Below, in pieces: positions 9,046 through 18,489 of a stretch of DNA of 64,000 nt. The stretch's first letter is position 1. Each line of letters opens with the position of its first letter. The position numbers were made by a program, and so were the translations under genes. The notes beneath the pieces are model-generated. The model was given only the letters and a program-made list of their open reading frames with translations, was not told the origin of the DNA and did no database searches. The stretch is from the NCBI RefSeq assembly GCF_023701945.1, contig NZ_JABAEF010000005.1, positions 268,255 to 332,254 on the forward strand. The letters are read 5' to 3'. This DNA comes from Rhizobium sp. CG5 (GTDB lineage: Bacteria; Pseudomonadota; Alphaproteobacteria; Rhizobiales; Rhizobiaceae).

Positions 9046-9824
9046 CAACAGAGAAGGCGAAGGCCTTTGCGGCCCTGCATGTCAAAGGCCAGCCGCTTGT
9101 GCTCTACAATATCTGGGACGCCGGCTCCGCCATGGCAGTGGCTGCGGCCGGTGCGCCGGCACTGGCGACCGGCAGCTGGTCGGTAGCGGCAGCGCATGGC
9201 TATGCCGACGGCGAGGCCATCCCGCTCGACCTGGTCGAAACCATCGTCGCCCGAATCGCTCTGACCACAGATCTACCGCTCTCGGTCGATTTCGAAAGTG
9301 GCTATGCGACGGACCCGGACACGGTTGCGCAGAATGTCCGCCGCATGCTGAAAGCCGGTGCCATCGGCATCAATTTCGAGGATGGCAAGCCGGATGGCAC
9401 AGGGCTCTACCCGATCGAGCGGCAGACGGCCTGCATTGCCGCGATCCGTGCGATGGCCGACAGCGAAGGCGTGCCATTCTTCATCAATGCCCGAACCGAT
9501 TTTTTTCTGAACGAACGGGACAGCACACGGCACAAGGACCTGCTGGGCGACGCCATGGCGCGGGCGCGGGCCTATGCCGCGGCTGGTGCGAACGGGTTCT
9601 TCGTTCCCGGTCTCGCCGATGACGACCTGATCGGCGAGGTCTGTGCCGCCGTCTCCCTGCCGGTCAATATCATGGCCATGGGCAGCACGCCGCCGATCCC
9701 GCGCCTGGCCGAGCTTGGCGTGGCGCGCATCAGCTACGGCCCCGGCGCCTACCGGACGGCGATGGCCGGCATTACGGCAGCCGCGAAAGCCCTTTATGAA
9801 ACCGAGGCCGAGCAGTCCACCTGA
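9042..9824 (+). CDS. Isocitrate lyase/PEP mutase family protein
   Basis: A 260-residue enzyme of the isocitrate lyase/phosphoenolpyruvate mutase superfamily, which forms or breaks C-C or C-P bonds next to a carboxylate with Mg2+. Family features are YNIWDAGSAMAVAAAGAPALATGS near the N terminus, the metal-binding region SVDFESGYA, and GINFEDGKPDG. The residues FFINARTDFFL mark the next strand. The exact substrate cannot be read; oxaloacetate hydrolase or methylisocitrate lyase-like activity is possible. It overlaps ada by 4 bases (ATGA), implying translational coupling with a DNA-repair regulator. Confidence 0.85.
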   Translation: MTTEKAKAFAALHVKGQPLVLYNIWDAGSAMAVAAAGAPALATGSWSVAAAHGYADGEAIPLDLVETIVARIALTTDLPLSVDFESGYATDPDTVAQNVRRMLKAGAIGINFEDGKPDGTGLYPIERQTACIAAIRAMADSEGVPFFINARTDFFLNERDSTRHKDLLGDAMARARAYAAAGANGFFVPGLADDDLIGEVCAAVSLPVNIMAMGSTPPIPRLAELGVARISYGPGAYRTAMAGITAAAKALYETEAEQST

Positions 9825-10015
9825 CGCTTGGCGGTGCGTGGCGCCAAGCGGACCTTTCGCGCAGGGCGAGGTTGGCGCACCAGCCAGGACATCCAGCGCA
9901 GAGCCCATTCGCACTCCCGCCACTCCGGTCCCTCCAAAGGGTCCGACAGCGGATGACGCTTGCCTCCGACAGCCTTCGTCTTGGCCTCGAACATCAAAAG
10001 CCAGTTGAGTTGCAT
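9794..10015 (-). CDS. Small hypothetical protein
   Basis: A 73-residue frame starting MQLNWLLMFEAKTKAVGGKR. A good ribosome binding site (GAAGGAAAC) lies 7-8 bases before the ATG at 10015. The middle part (EGPEWRECEWALRWMSWL) is rich in Trp, which argues against random sequence. The 3' end overlaps the convergent PEP-mutase-like gene by 31 bases. I do not recognise a family. It could be spurious; the ribosome binding site is the main support. Confidence 0.45.
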   Translation of the reverse strand: MQLNWLLMFEAKTKAVGGKRHPLSDPLEGPEWRECEWALRWMSWLVRQPRPARKVRLAPRTAKRQVDCSASVS

Positions 10016-10108
10016 CGCCGTTTCCTTCACAGTGAAATCGTCTGCAACATCACTTAAGCCTCTGGAATTGTTCAGTGTAGGCGCAAGAATGAACGGGTCG
10101 TTTCAACC

Positions 10109-10987
10109 ATGAAAGACGAGAACTGGGATGATCTTCGGCTCTTCCTGGCGGTGGCCCGGGAGGGTGGCCTGGTGGGCGCTGCGGAAAAGACCGGGATCAG
10201 CGGGCCGACCATCGGCCGGCGCATGCTGGCGCTGGAGCGGGCGACCGGCCATCATCTCTTCGTGCGCCACAACAAGGGCTATTCGCTGGCGCCGGATGGC
10301 GAAGTGCTGCTGGCCCATGTGCGGGCCATGGATGCACAAGCCTCCTTCATCCGCCAGTGGAACGAGAATGGCTATTGCCTGCCGATCGTCTCGGTGGCCT
10401 GCGACGGTTGGCTCGCTTTGTTCCTGGCGCGGCATTTGACTGATATCTGGACCAAGGACGATCCGTTCCGCCTGTGCGTGAAGGCGACGGAGACCGGGGT
10501 CGACCTGATCTTTCGCGAGGCGGAGATTGCCCTGACCCACCAGCGGCCAGCCGCCGGCAATCTGGCGTCCCGGCAATCGGTGCGCACCGGTTATGCCGCC
10601 TATGCGACGCCGGCGGTTGCGGCAGAACCGGAGGAGCGCTGGATCTCGATCGGCCGCGAACAAGCCTCCAGCACCGCCGATCGCTGGATTTCAAACCAGC
10701 CCGACAAGTGGATCAGCGTCTGGACCACCACCACGCCGACCCTGCTGGAGCTGGCCCGATCCGGCGCCGGAAGGGTGGTCCTGCCCTGCCTGATCGGCGA
10801 CACGGAACCGGGCCTCCTGCGCATCGGCACACCGATCGAGGCGCTGTCTGTCGATCTGTGGATCGCCATGCATGACGACGACCGCAGCCGGCCGGAGGTC
10901 CGCACCATGATCGACAGGCTGGCGGCGTTGTTTCACCGCAAACAATTGCTGTTTCAGGGAGATGCGACGCCGTCACCGGCGTCTTGA
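10109..10987 (+). CDS. LysR-type transcriptional regulator
   Basis: A 292-residue LysR-type regulator. The winged helix-turn-helix covers about residues 1-65 (LRLFLAVAREGGLVGAAEKTGISGPTIGRRML), followed by a linker and a C-terminal effector domain. The effector region is shorter and less typical than in most family members, and contains an unusual Ser/Trp-rich stretch (ERWISIGREQASSTADRWI) near 175-205. It is transcribed convergently with DUF3830-smpB and separated by only 6 bases. No target gene is obvious next to it. Confidence 0.85.
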   Translation: MKDENWDDLRLFLAVAREGGLVGAAEKTGISGPTIGRRMLALERATGHHLFVRHNKGYSLAPDGEVLLAHVRAMDAQASFIRQWNENGYCLPIVSVACDGWLALFLARHLTDIWTKDDPFRLCVKATETGVDLIFREAEIALTHQRPAAGNLASRQSVRTGYAAYATPAVAAEPEERWISIGREQASSTADRWISNQPDKWISVWTTTTPTLLELARSGAGRVVLPCLIGDTEPGLLRIGTPIEALSVDLWIAMHDDDRSRPEVRTMIDRLAALFHRKQLLFQGDATPSPAS

Positions 10988-10993
10988 TGCGCT

Positions 10994-11416
10994 TCAGATC
11001 CGCTGAACCCGGATCGGCTGGGCGCCTTGCCAGAGAACCATGCGGCCCATGTCTTCCAGCTGCGCCTGGCCTTCGACCAGGGTCAGGAAATGGTTGCCGG
11101 CCAGCGCACCCATCTTGCTGGCGAAAGACGAACTGCCATAGGCAAACAGCAGTTCCGTTTCGCTGTGCCCGCCCGGATAAAGCAGAATATCGCCTCTGGA
11201 GGGATGGCAGGTGTGGTTTTCGAAACCCACACCGAACTTGAATTCGCCAAGCGGCACCCAGACCGCCTCACCGCTCCAGCGCGAATGGATCGCCTGATTG
11301 GCAAATGGCAGAAGCGACAGGAAGGCCGCGCAGGTCTGCGGCGCCTTTTGACGTTCCAGCCTGGCCTTGAAGGCAAAAGGACCGACGGTGACGTTCAACA
11401 ATGCAGTATCGGACAC
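10994..11416 (-). CDS. DUF3830 cyclophilin-like protein
   Basis: A 140-residue protein of the DUF3830 type (cyclophilin-like fold). Features are the N-terminal GPFAFKARLERQKAPQTCAAFL, then HSRWSGEAVWVPLG and the glycine-rich HPSRGDILLYPGG. The function is not known; a small-molecule-binding or sugar-isomerase-like role is speculative. It starts at GTG 11416, 3 bases after the smpB stop, so its ribosome binding site lies in the end of smpB and the two are almost certainly cotranscribed. Confidence 0.8.
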   Translation of the reverse strand: MSDTALLNVTVGPFAFKARLERQKAPQTCAAFLSLLPFANQAIHSRWSGEAVWVPLGEFKFGVGFENHTCHPSRGDILLYPGGHSETELLFAYGSSSFASKMGALAGNHFLTLVEGQAQLEDMGRMVLWQGAQPIRVQRI

Positions 11417-11419
11417 GTC

Positions 11420-11899
11420 TCAGCCACCGGTCTTCATCAAGCGGGATTTCTGGCGGTTCCAGTCGCGTTCCTTCTCGGTCTCGCGCTTGTCGTGCAACTT
11501 CTTGCCCTTGCCGAGCGCCAGTTCGATCTTCGCCCGGCCCTTTTCGTTGAAATAGATCTTCAGCGGAATGAGCGTCATGCCATCGCGGTTGACGGCATGG
11601 CGCAGGCGGTTGATCTCGCGCTTGTTGAGCAGCAGCTTGCGGCGGCGGCGCGGCTCGTGGTTGAAGCGGTTGGCCTGCAGATATTCGGGCAGATGGGAAT
11701 TGATCAGCCAGATCTCGTCGCCCTCGTCGGAGGCATAGGACTCGGCGATATTGGCCTTGCCTTCGCGCAGCGCCTTGACCTCGGTGCCGGTCAGAACCAG
11801 CCCGGCTTCATAGGTGTCGAGGATTTCATAGTTGAAGCGGGCCTTGCGGTTTTCCGCGACAATCTTGTTGACCGTGCGCTGGCTGCCTCTGGGTGCCAT
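11420..11899 (-). CDS. smpB: SsrA-binding protein SmpB
   Basis: Binds tmRNA and delivers it to stalled ribosomes for trans-translation. The 159-residue protein has the family core [34 protein letters not shown], and [14 protein letters not shown]. The basic C-terminal tail ([22 protein letters not shown]) inserts into the mRNA channel in known structures. No tmRNA gene was found nearby. It is followed by the DUF3830 gene; dapA lies upstream on the same strand. Confidence 0.96.
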   Translation of the reverse strand: MAPRGSQRTVNKIVAENRKARFNYEILDTYEAGLVLTGTEVKALREGKANIAESYASDEGDEIWLINSHLPEYLQANRFNHEPRRRRKLLLNKREINRLRHAVNRDGMTLIPLKIYFNEKGRAKIELALGKGKKLHDKRETEKERDWNRQKSRLMKTGG

Positions 11900-12021
11900 G
11901 ATGACTTCCGTTCATTCCGCCCAGCCTTGTCTTTTTGTCCCTGCCGGCGGGCCTGCGGCGCGGGTTCGTGTCATCTCTATGTAATATAGGGCGATGCGGA
12001 AGGGAAGAAGCGGATAGAGAA

Positions 12022-12045
12022 AGCCGGGCAGTCGCCCGCCCGGCT
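12022..12045 (-). terminator. Rho-independent terminator after dapA
   Basis: An 8-base stem, AGCCGGGC/GCCCGGCT, with an 8-base loop just beyond the dapA stop. On the minus strand it is followed by TTTCTCT. Confidence 0.7.
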
Positions 12046-12055
12046 CAAGGCCTTG

Positions 12056-12940
12056 TCAGTTGATCAGGCCGGCATGCCGGAGGCCGGCGTCGATGGCGGC
12101 CTCGGTGGCCGGCTCCAATGTCGACAACAAAGGCAAGCGTGCGGCACGGCTCATGCGGCCGATGCGGTGAAGCGCATATTTGACACCGCAAAGGCCGGGT
12201 TCCATGAAAATTGCCTTGTGCAACGGCAGCAGACGATCCTGATACGCGAGCGCGCCGGCAAAATCGCCCTTGCGCAGCAGCCCCTGGAATTCGGCACAGA
12301 GACGCGGTGCAACATTGGCGGTGACGGAAATGCAACCCCGACCGCCATGGGCAGCGTGACCGAGTGCTCCTGCGTCTTCCCCGGACAACTGGATGAAATC
12401 CGTGCCGCAGGCGGCGCGTTGCTCGGAAACGCGTTCCACACTGCCGGTCGAATCTTTTACGCCGACAATGTTCTTGTAGGTCCGCGCCAGATCGGCCATC
12501 GTGCTCACAGACATGTCCACCACCGAGCGCGGCGGGATGTTGTAGATGATGATCGGCAGCGTGATCGCTTCAGCAATAGCCGCATAATGGGCATAAAGCC
12601 CCTTCTGGGTCGGCTTGTTGTAGTAGGGCGTGACCACGAGAACCGCATCGGCGCCGGCCTTTTCGGCGTGCTGGGCCAGTTCGATCGCTTCCCTGGTATT
12701 GTTGGAACCGGCACCGGCAATCACGGGCACGCGGCCGGCCGCCGTTTCGACGCAGAGTTCCACCACCCGTTTGTGCTCGGCATGGGAAAGCGTCGGCGAT
12801 TCACCCGTGGTGCCGACCGGCACGAGGCCGGTGCTGCCCTCGGTGATCTGCCATTCCACATGGGCGGCAAACACGGCTTCGTCCACCGCACCGGCTTCGG
12901 TAAACGGCGTGACGAGAGCGGGAATAGATCCCTGATACAT
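12056..12940 (-). CDS. dapA: 4-hydroxy-tetrahydrodipicolinate synthase
   Basis: Condenses pyruvate with aspartate semialdehyde, the first step of the lysine/diaminopimelate branch. The 294-residue protein has [12 protein letters not shown] at the start and the substrate motif [35 protein letters not shown] and [14 protein letters not shown] follow, and the Schiff-base lysine lies in [11 protein letters not shown]. Its length is standard. It is divergent from the lytic transglycosylase gene, with about 220 bases between them. Both proteins serve cell-wall metabolism. Confidence 0.96.
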   Translation of the reverse strand: MYQGSIPALVTPFTEAGAVDEAVFAAHVEWQITEGSTGLVPVGTTGESPTLSHAEHKRVVELCVETAAGRVPVIAGAGSNNTREAIELAQHAEKAGADAVLVVTPYYNKPTQKGLYAHYAAIAEAITLPIIIYNIPPRSVVDMSVSTMADLARTYKNIVGVKDSTGSVERVSEQRAACGTDFIQLSGEDAGALGHAAHGGRGCISVTANVAPRLCAEFQGLLRKGDFAGALAYQDRLLPLHKAIFMEPGLCGVKYALHRIGRMSRAARLPLLSTLEPATEAAIDAGLRHAGLIN

Positions 12941-13160
12941 GCAAAAGACTCCTCACGGCCAGCATTCATGCTTCAGCCGCATTCCTCGGTTACAAACGGC
13001 GGCAGTCTAGTGCGGCGACCAGGCTGCGGCAAGCGCATCGGCGGCGCTTTTATGATAGAACGCGCCGCGGTAAAAGCCTGTATTCGATGCATTATGGTAA
13101 GGTTTCGTTAATTTCTTATCCTGCTAATGGAAGGGGTTTCGTTTTTCCAAGGGCTCGCGC

Positions 13161-15230
13161 ATGAGAAGGATCTATCTCTTGGCCTCCGCGCTCGGCATCG
13201 GCCTTGCCGCTTCCGGCGGCGCGGACGACTTGCGCGCAGAGACGCTTGTTCCCTTGCCCTTGTCGAAGCCCGGCCTTTCCGCACCGCTGCCAGACACTGC
13301 CCCCTCCTTTGAAATCACCGGCACCATTCCGCGCACATCGCGGCTGCCGGCGGCAAGCCCGCAACTCAAAGCCGGGCTCGACGCGCTGTCCAACAAGCAG
13401 GGTGCTGTAGCCCTTGCGATCCGCGACCGCATGCCCGACACGCTCGACCGGCATATGCTGACCTTTTCGATCGCCATGTCGGGGCTCCGCGACATTCCCT
13501 CCCGCGAAATCACCGCGGCGCAGGGGGAATTGAAGGGCTGGCCCGGCATTGCGGCCTTCCGCGCCAATTCCGAGCGGGCGCTTTACCGCGAAAACCCAAG
13601 GGCGGACGACGTTCTGTCGGCGTTCGGGGCGACCACACCTGAGACCCCGGAAGGCGCGCTCGTGCTGGCGCGGGCCCTGCAATCGGTCGGCAAGAGCCGC
13701 GATGCTGCCAAGATGCTGGGCACGGTGTGGCGGCGCGATGCGCTCGACACGGCCATGGAAGACAAGATCCTCGGCGAATTTTCCGATCTGCTGACATCCG
13801 CCGACCACAAGGCGCGGATGGATTATCTGATGTATCGCGGCCGGGTGACCCAGGCCAAGCGATTCTCGACGCTCGGCAAGGCGCAATCGCTCTACAATGC
13901 CTGGAGCGCGGTGCTCGGCCAATCCTCCAAGGCCGGCGCTCTTCTGAAAGCGGTCGATGCCGGCTGGACGTCGGATCCTGCCTATCTGTTTTCGCAGATC
14001 GAATATCTGCGCCGGCAGGACAAATTCGAAGAGGCCGCCAAGCTACTGGCCAAGGCGCCGCGCGATGCGGACACGCTGGTCAATACGTCCGAATGGTGGA
14101 ACGAGCGGCGCATCGTGGCGCGCGGTCTTGCCGATCTCGGCAAGTTCAAGGCGGCCTATCAGGTGGCAGCCCAACATGCAGCGACTGAGCCGGTCGATAT
14201 CGTCGATGCCGAATTTCATGCCGGCTGGTATGCGTTGCGCGGATTGAACGACAGCAAGGCGGCAGCGACACATTTCGCAAAAATCCTGCAGGCCTCGAAC
14301 CGGCCGCTCTCGGCATCGCGCGCCTGGTACTGGCTGGGCCGCGCCGAGGAAGCCGGCGGCGACCAGGCCCGCGCCCGCGAGCATTTTACCAAGGCCGCCA
14401 GTTTTGCCAGCACCTATTACGGCCAATTGGCGGCCGCCCGCATCAAGCGGGCCGGCATCCAGATCCCCTATCCGCAGCCCAGCAGCGAGGATCGGCAGCG
14501 GTTTGCCAATCGCGAAGCGGTGCAGGCGATCGGCCGATACGAGACCGCCGGTCATGCCTGGCGGGGGGGCAGCCTCTACCGGGCGCTGGCCGAACAGCTG
14601 CAGAGCCCCGGCGAACTGGCACTTTTGACCGCCAAGGCGGAAAAGACCGGCGACCATCAGCTATCGCTGCAGATCGGCAAGATCGCCTATGGTCGCGGCA
14701 TCGACGTGCCGGCGCTGGCCTTTCCGATCGGCGTCATTCCGGGCACGGCCGATATCGGCGGCTCCGGCAAGGCGCTGGCCTATGCGATCGCCCGCCAGGA
14801 AAGCGCCTTCAACCCCGCTGCCGTGTCGCCGGCCGATGCCCGCGGTCTGCTGCAGCTGATGCCCGGAACGGCCAAGGGCGTGGCGAGCCGGCATGGCCTG
14901 GCCTATGCGCCGGAAAAGCTGACCCGCGATGCCGGTTATAATGCAACGCTTGGCGCCCATTATCTCGGCGAGCAGATCGACAAGTTCGGCGGCTCCTACA
15001 TCCTGACCTTCATCGCCTATAATGCCGGGCCCGGCCGCGTGCCGGAATGGATCAACCGTTACGGCGATCCGCGCGGAAAATCGATCGACGAGGTCGTCGA
15101 CTGGGTCGAACGCATCCCCTTCCCCGAAACGCGAAACTATGTGCAGCGGGTGATGGAGAACTACCAGATCTACAAGACAAGGCTTGGCCAGACAGCGGGC
15201 ATCGAGCACGACCTGCGCTACGGCCGCTGA
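13161..15230 (+). CDS. Soluble lytic murein transglycosylase
   Basis: Periplasmic enzyme that cleaves peptidoglycan glycan strands with formation of 1,6-anhydro-MurNAc. The 689-residue protein has an N-terminal signal peptide (MRRIYLLASALGIGLAA). A long alpha-helical superhelix with TPR-like features (about 60-520) follows. The C-terminal SLT domain begins near 530, with the catalytic Glu in AIARQESAFNPAA, then ARGLLQLMPGTAKGVA and FIAYNAGPGRVPEW. The layout is that of Slt70-type proteins. It sits opposite dapA and 78 bases before the hydrolase gene. Confidence 0.93.
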   Translation: MRRIYLLASALGIGLAASGGADDLRAETLVPLPLSKPGLSAPLPDTAPSFEITGTIPRTSRLPAASPQLKAGLDALSNKQGAVALAIRDRMPDTLDRHMLTFSIAMSGLRDIPSREITAAQGELKGWPGIAAFRANSERALYRENPRADDVLSAFGATTPETPEGALVLARALQSVGKSRDAAKMLGTVWRRDALDTAMEDKILGEFSDLLTSADHKARMDYLMYRGRVTQAKRFSTLGKAQSLYNAWSAVLGQSSKAGALLKAVDAGWTSDPAYLFSQIEYLRRQDKFEEAAKLLAKAPRDADTLVNTSEWWNERRIVARGLADLGKFKAAYQVAAQHAATEPVDIVDAEFHAGWYALRGLNDSKAAATHFAKILQASNRPLSASRAWYWLGRAEEAGGDQARAREHFTKAASFASTYYGQLAAARIKRAGIQIPYPQPSSEDRQRFANREAVQAIGRYETAGHAWRGGSLYRALAEQLQSPGELALLTAKAEKTGDHQLSLQIGKIAYGRGIDVPALAFPIGVIPGTADIGGSGKALAYAIARQESAFNPAAVSPADARGLLQLMPGTAKGVASRHGLAYAPEKLTRDAGYNATLGAHYLGEQIDKFGGSYILTFIAYNAGPGRVPEWINRYGDPRGKSIDEVVDWVERIPFPETRNYVQRVMENYQIYKTRLGQTAGIEHDLRYGR

Positions 15231-15308
15231 TCGTACGGACCATGCTCGCTGTTGCACGGAATGCGACATCGGCTAAGCTTCTGCACAAGACAGCGGAGGC
15301 AATCAGGA

Positions 15309-16193
15309 ATGTCGGATATGTCCAAAAGCGGTTTCATCGAGCGCCATGTCACGACCGATGACGGTTTGAGACTCTCTCTCAGGGACTATGGCAGCCACCA
15401 TCCGGGCCTGCCGGTCATTTGCCTGCCCGGCCTCAGCCGCAACAGCCGCGATTTTCACCAGCTGGCCGAACTTCTGTCCACAGACAGCAGCCTGCCGCGC
15501 CGCGTGATTGCGATCGATTATCGCGGCCGCGGGCTTTCCGACTGGGACAGCGACAAGAGCCGCTACAATCTCGTGGTCGAGGCCGGCGATGTGATCGCGG
15601 TCTGCGCCGCGCTCGGCGTGACTCGCGCGGCCTTTATCGGCACATCGCGCGGCGGGCTGACCCTGCATCTCCTGGCTGGCATGAAGCCGGACCTGCTGGC
15701 TGCGGTCATTCTCAACGATATCGGCCCGGTCATCGAGCTTGCCGGCCTGCGGCAGATCCAGGCCTATCTGGGCCGCGAACGGCTGCCGCGCGACAGGGAC
15801 GATGCGGCGAAAATTCTGAAAGAGACGCACGGCACCAGCTTCTCAAGCCTTTCGGACCAGGACTGGCGCGACATGGCAGAGGCCATCTACCGGGAGACGG
15901 ACGGCCAGTTGCGCGCCGATTTCGATCCGGCGATCGCGGAAGCGCTGGCGGCGGCCGATCTCAGTCAACCGCTGCCGGACCTCTGGGCGCAGTTCGACGG
16001 TTTTCGCCCCATCCCGCTGATGACGATTCGCGGCGCGAATTCCGCGCTGCTGTCGGCGGAGACGCTGCAGTCGATGGCGGAGCGGCATGGCGCGATGAAA
16101 GTCGTGACTGCTGCCGGCCAGGGCCATGCGCCGATCCTGCATCTGGGGGAGGTTCCCGAGCGGATCCGCGATTTCCTGGCGCCGATCGTCTGA
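15309..16193 (+). CDS. Alpha/beta hydrolase
   Basis: A 294-residue alpha/beta-hydrolase. The oxyanion region is VICLPGLSRNSRDF and the nucleophile elbow is GTSRGGL with the catalytic Ser. An acid residue lies in the following strands, and the catalytic His is in AGQGHAPIL near the C terminus. The substrate is unknown; esterase or lactonase activity is plausible. The start is placed at the ATG at 15309, with GGAGG about 8 bases upstream; a second ATG at 15318 is possible. It lies 78 bases after the transglycosylase on the same strand and may be cotranscribed. Confidence 0.85.
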   Translation: MSDMSKSGFIERHVTTDDGLRLSLRDYGSHHPGLPVICLPGLSRNSRDFHQLAELLSTDSSLPRRVIAIDYRGRGLSDWDSDKSRYNLVVEAGDVIAVCAALGVTRAAFIGTSRGGLTLHLLAGMKPDLLAAVILNDIGPVIELAGLRQIQAYLGRERLPRDRDDAAKILKETHGTSFSSLSDQDWRDMAEAIYRETDGQLRADFDPAIAEALAAADLSQPLPDLWAQFDGFRPIPLMTIRGANSALLSAETLQSMAERHGAMKVVTAAGQGHAPILHLGEVPERIRDFLAPIV

Positions 16194-16243
16194 ACGACCC
16201 GACAGCGGATCATCCCAAGCCACCCCATCAGCCCATACCGAAA

Positions 16244-16267
16244 AAGCCCGGCTCGAAAGCCGGGCTT
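16244..16267 (-). terminator. Terminator of the left porin
   Basis: A perfect 10-base stem AAGCCCGGCT/AGCCGGGCTT with a TTCG tetraloop on the minus strand, followed by a T run. It also lies between convergent genes and could stop the hydrolase transcript. Confidence 0.85.
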
Positions 16268-16292
16268 CTCTTAATCCGATCGTCAGATCGAA

Positions 16293-17297
16293 TTAGAACG
16301 AACGGGTCAGGCGAACGAAGCCATCCCAGTTGCCGTCGTCGCTGCCGTCAACGTCGACATAGCGGATATCAGCCGAAGCCTTCAGGCCTTCAGCCAGAGC
16401 GTATTCGATGTAGAGGTCGGCGGCCCAGGCGTCGTCAGACGTGAACACGCCAGAGTCTGCCACATCACCGTAATACATAACCTGCGGAGTGATCTTCAGC
16501 TTGTCGGTTGCCTTGAAGGTGTAAGCTGCACCAACAGTCCACTCGGCCGCGAAGTCGTAGCCGGTCGCGTAGCCAGAAGCCCAGGCTCCAGCGATACCGA
16601 GCGTGCCCGGGCCGATATCAGCCGTCAGCACACCACCGATCCCACCTTCTTCGTCAGCGAAGTCGTAAACGCCGTTGACAGTGACAGTGGCCGCGCCGAA
16701 CGAGCCCGAAACCACGCCTTCGAGACCAACTTCGTTGCCGACGTAAATGTCAGACAGATCGTCGATACCGAGGCCAACCGTGAATGCGTCGGTGGCGTAG
16801 GTGTAGGACATCATGTTGAACTTGGCGTTGTTGAAGAAGCCATCCGACTCGCCTTCCAGACCCCAGTCATCAGCCCAGGTCAGCGAGCGACCGACCTTGA
16901 AGCCGCCAACAGTAATGTGGGCCTGATCCAGAACGACAGCAGCGCGGTCGAGTGCAGCACTCTGAGTTGCCTGGATACGGATGTAAGAAGCGATCGTGCC
17001 GAGTTCCGAATCGTTCTTGGCTTCAACGGTCAGACGAGCGCGTACTTCGCTCTCCCAATCGTCGCCATCATCAGTCACCGCAGTTTCGTTGGCATAAATC
17101 GTCGCGCGAATTTCGCCGCCGATCTTGAGGCAGGTCTCGGTGCCGGGGATGTAGAAGTAGCCAGTGCCGAAAGCGTCGCAAACGCGAACGTATTCCATGG
17201 GCTCGGGCTCAACAGCGACGATAGCGTCGGCAGCCTGAGCGCCAGATACTGCTGCGAGAGCGGCAGCGGAGCCGAGAAGTAGGCTCTTGATGTTCAT
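16293..17297 (-). CDS. Outer-membrane porin, Porin_2 (omp2/RopA) family, left copy
   Basis: A 334-residue trimeric-porin-type beta barrel of the alphaproteobacterial Porin_2 family, which lets small hydrophilic solutes cross the outer membrane. It has a signal peptide (cleavage after SGAQA, about residue 22). The mature N terminus has the two-cysteine region VRVCDAFGTGYFYIPGTETC, and the chain ends in the barrel signature GFVRLTRSF with terminal Phe. The first 58 codons and 21 upstream bases are identical in DNA to the right-hand porin; after that the two proteins diverge. It ends in a strong terminator. Confidence 0.93.
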   Translation of the reverse strand: MNIKSLLLGSAAALAAVSGAQAADAIVAVEPEPMEYVRVCDAFGTGYFYIPGTETCLKIGGEIRATIYANETAVTDDGDDWESEVRARLTVEAKNDSELGTIASYIRIQATQSAALDRAAVVLDQAHITVGGFKVGRSLTWADDWGLEGESDGFFNNAKFNMMSYTYATDAFTVGLGIDDLSDIYVGNEVGLEGVVSGSFGAATVTVNGVYDFADEEGGIGGVLTADIGPGTLGIAGAWASGYATGYDFAAEWTVGAAYTFKATDKLKITPQVMYYGDVADSGVFTSDDAWAADLYIEYALAEGLKASADIRYVDVDGSDDGNWDGFVRLTRSF

Positions 17298-17318
17298 ATT
17301 GACCTCCAGTCAAGTTTC
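17121..17318 (-). repeat. 198-bp inverted repeat, left arm
   Basis: By direct comparison this segment is identical, as the reverse complement, to 18292-18489. It covers 21 bases of leader including the ribosome binding site CTGGAGGT, plus the first 177 coding bases of the left porin. Identity stops abruptly at both ends: a single mismatch is followed by unrelated sequence on the leader side and by diverged codons on the gene side. Confidence 0.95.
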
Positions 17319-17551
17319 ATCCTGACAGGGAGCGAATAAACGGAACTTTTCTATTTCTATTCAATATCTTATATGGTTTTAGCGATGAGCTGGCGATCGG
17401 GCTTTTCTGAAAAACGCAGCCTGGCGCGCAGTCATGGGTATCGAAGTCCGGCGAACCGCAGGCAACATGAGGAAGGCGCCAAAACCCAAAAACGAAAGAT
17501 GCCGCGTCGGAACCCCGCGCGGCATCACCAATACTCAACAAAAGCCATGAA

Positions 17552-17641
17552 TGGCGGAGAAGATGGGATTCGAACCCACGATACCCTTCCGGGTATACTC
17601 CCTTAGCAGGGGAGCGCCTTCGACCACTCGGCCACCTCTCC
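17552..17641 (-). tRNA. tRNA-Ser (anticodon GCU)
   Basis: The minus strand folds as a class II tRNA. The acceptor stem is GGAGAGG with CTTCTCC, the D region is GCCGAGTGGTC, and the anticodon stem CTCCC/GGGAG has loop CTGCTAA, so the anticodon is GCT. A long variable arm (TATACCC/GGGTAT) follows, then the T arm GTGGGTTCGAATCCCAT. The discriminator G and CCA are encoded. It reads AGC and AGU codons. It lies between the two porin genes, inside the segment bounded by their inverted repeats. Confidence 0.97.
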
Positions 17642-18291
17642 GGTCCGGCCTGATTATTCACTCGTTACAGCGATTGCAAGGGCTTTTCTCCGTGCTGCAC
17701 ATTTTACAGGGGAACCGGGTCCGCCGGATGCCGCGTCTGCATGCCCAGGAAGCCTCTATATAGAGAGGTGTCTGTATAGAGGGGCACGACCATCTCCCAA
17801 ATGGCCGTGCCGCCGCCCGACAATCGCCTGGACACGGGCCATCATCCGACTCGCACCAAGGGGAAATGACGAATCGTGCGGGCGAACCCACCATGACTGG
17901 CCGGCTCAAGGCTGTGCATCGTCCCAAAATTGAGCATGCCCTTGCGACAGCTCTGGTGCAAACCCCTTGGAAACCGGGCTCGAATCGTCGGAATCCGGGA
18001 CTTAAGGGCCGATGCCCCTGCTGATCCCCTGCGTTAAGTGCTGATTTCAAAAGGCTTTTCTTAAGGATCTGTAAACCTTTGCCCCGGCCCGGCGCCCAGT
18101 TTGTGTCCTTTCAGCAACAGACTTTTGGGAAGGGCGTGGATTTCATTCCTTATCGTGGTTTGGTGATTGCATGACGGGCCACGTTTTGTATTTTCAATCT
18201 CGGAAGCGAGGCGGTGGATCGTCCGTCTTCTGAAACCGACGGGGATGGGGCAGGGAATGCTGTCCTTCAGCCAAAGAACCCAGACCCTTAC
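17642..18291. other. Porin intergenic region (no gene)
   Basis: About 650 bases between the tRNA and the right inverted-repeat arm. I see no supportable gene; a minus-strand open frame at 17658-18050 is rich in Cys, Arg and Pro and looks random. It contains the 12-base palindrome CTCTATATAGAG at 17754-17765. The region must carry the promoter of the right porin and probably of the tRNA. It is unrelated in sequence to the leader of the left porin. Confidence 0.55.
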
Positions 18292-18489
18292 GAAACTTGA
18301 CTGGAGGTCAATATGAACATCAAGAGCCTACTTCTCGGCTCCGCTGCCGCTCTCGCAGCAGTATCTGGCGCTCAGGCTGCCGACGCTATCGTCGCTGTTG
18401 AGCCCGAGCCCATGGAATACGTTCGCGTTTGCGACGCTTTCGGCACTGGCTACTTCTACATCCCCGGCACCGAGACCTGCCTCAAGATC
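18292..18489 (+). repeat. 198-bp inverted repeat, right arm
   Basis: Exact inverted copy of 17121-17318. It includes the leader GAAACTTGACTGGAGGTCAAT and the first 177 coding bases of the right porin. The two arms are separated by 973 bases (17319-18291) holding the tRNA-Ser and both porin promoter regions. Confidence 0.95.

Noticed and set aside
11900..12055. tmRNA gene near smpB
   Set aside because: The short gap between smpB and dapA has only a terminator; no tmRNA-like ends were seen here.
17658..18050. A 130-codon minus-strand frame between the porins
   Set aside because: Rich in Cys, Arg and Pro, with no ribosome binding site and no recognised family; it lies in what should be promoter DNA.
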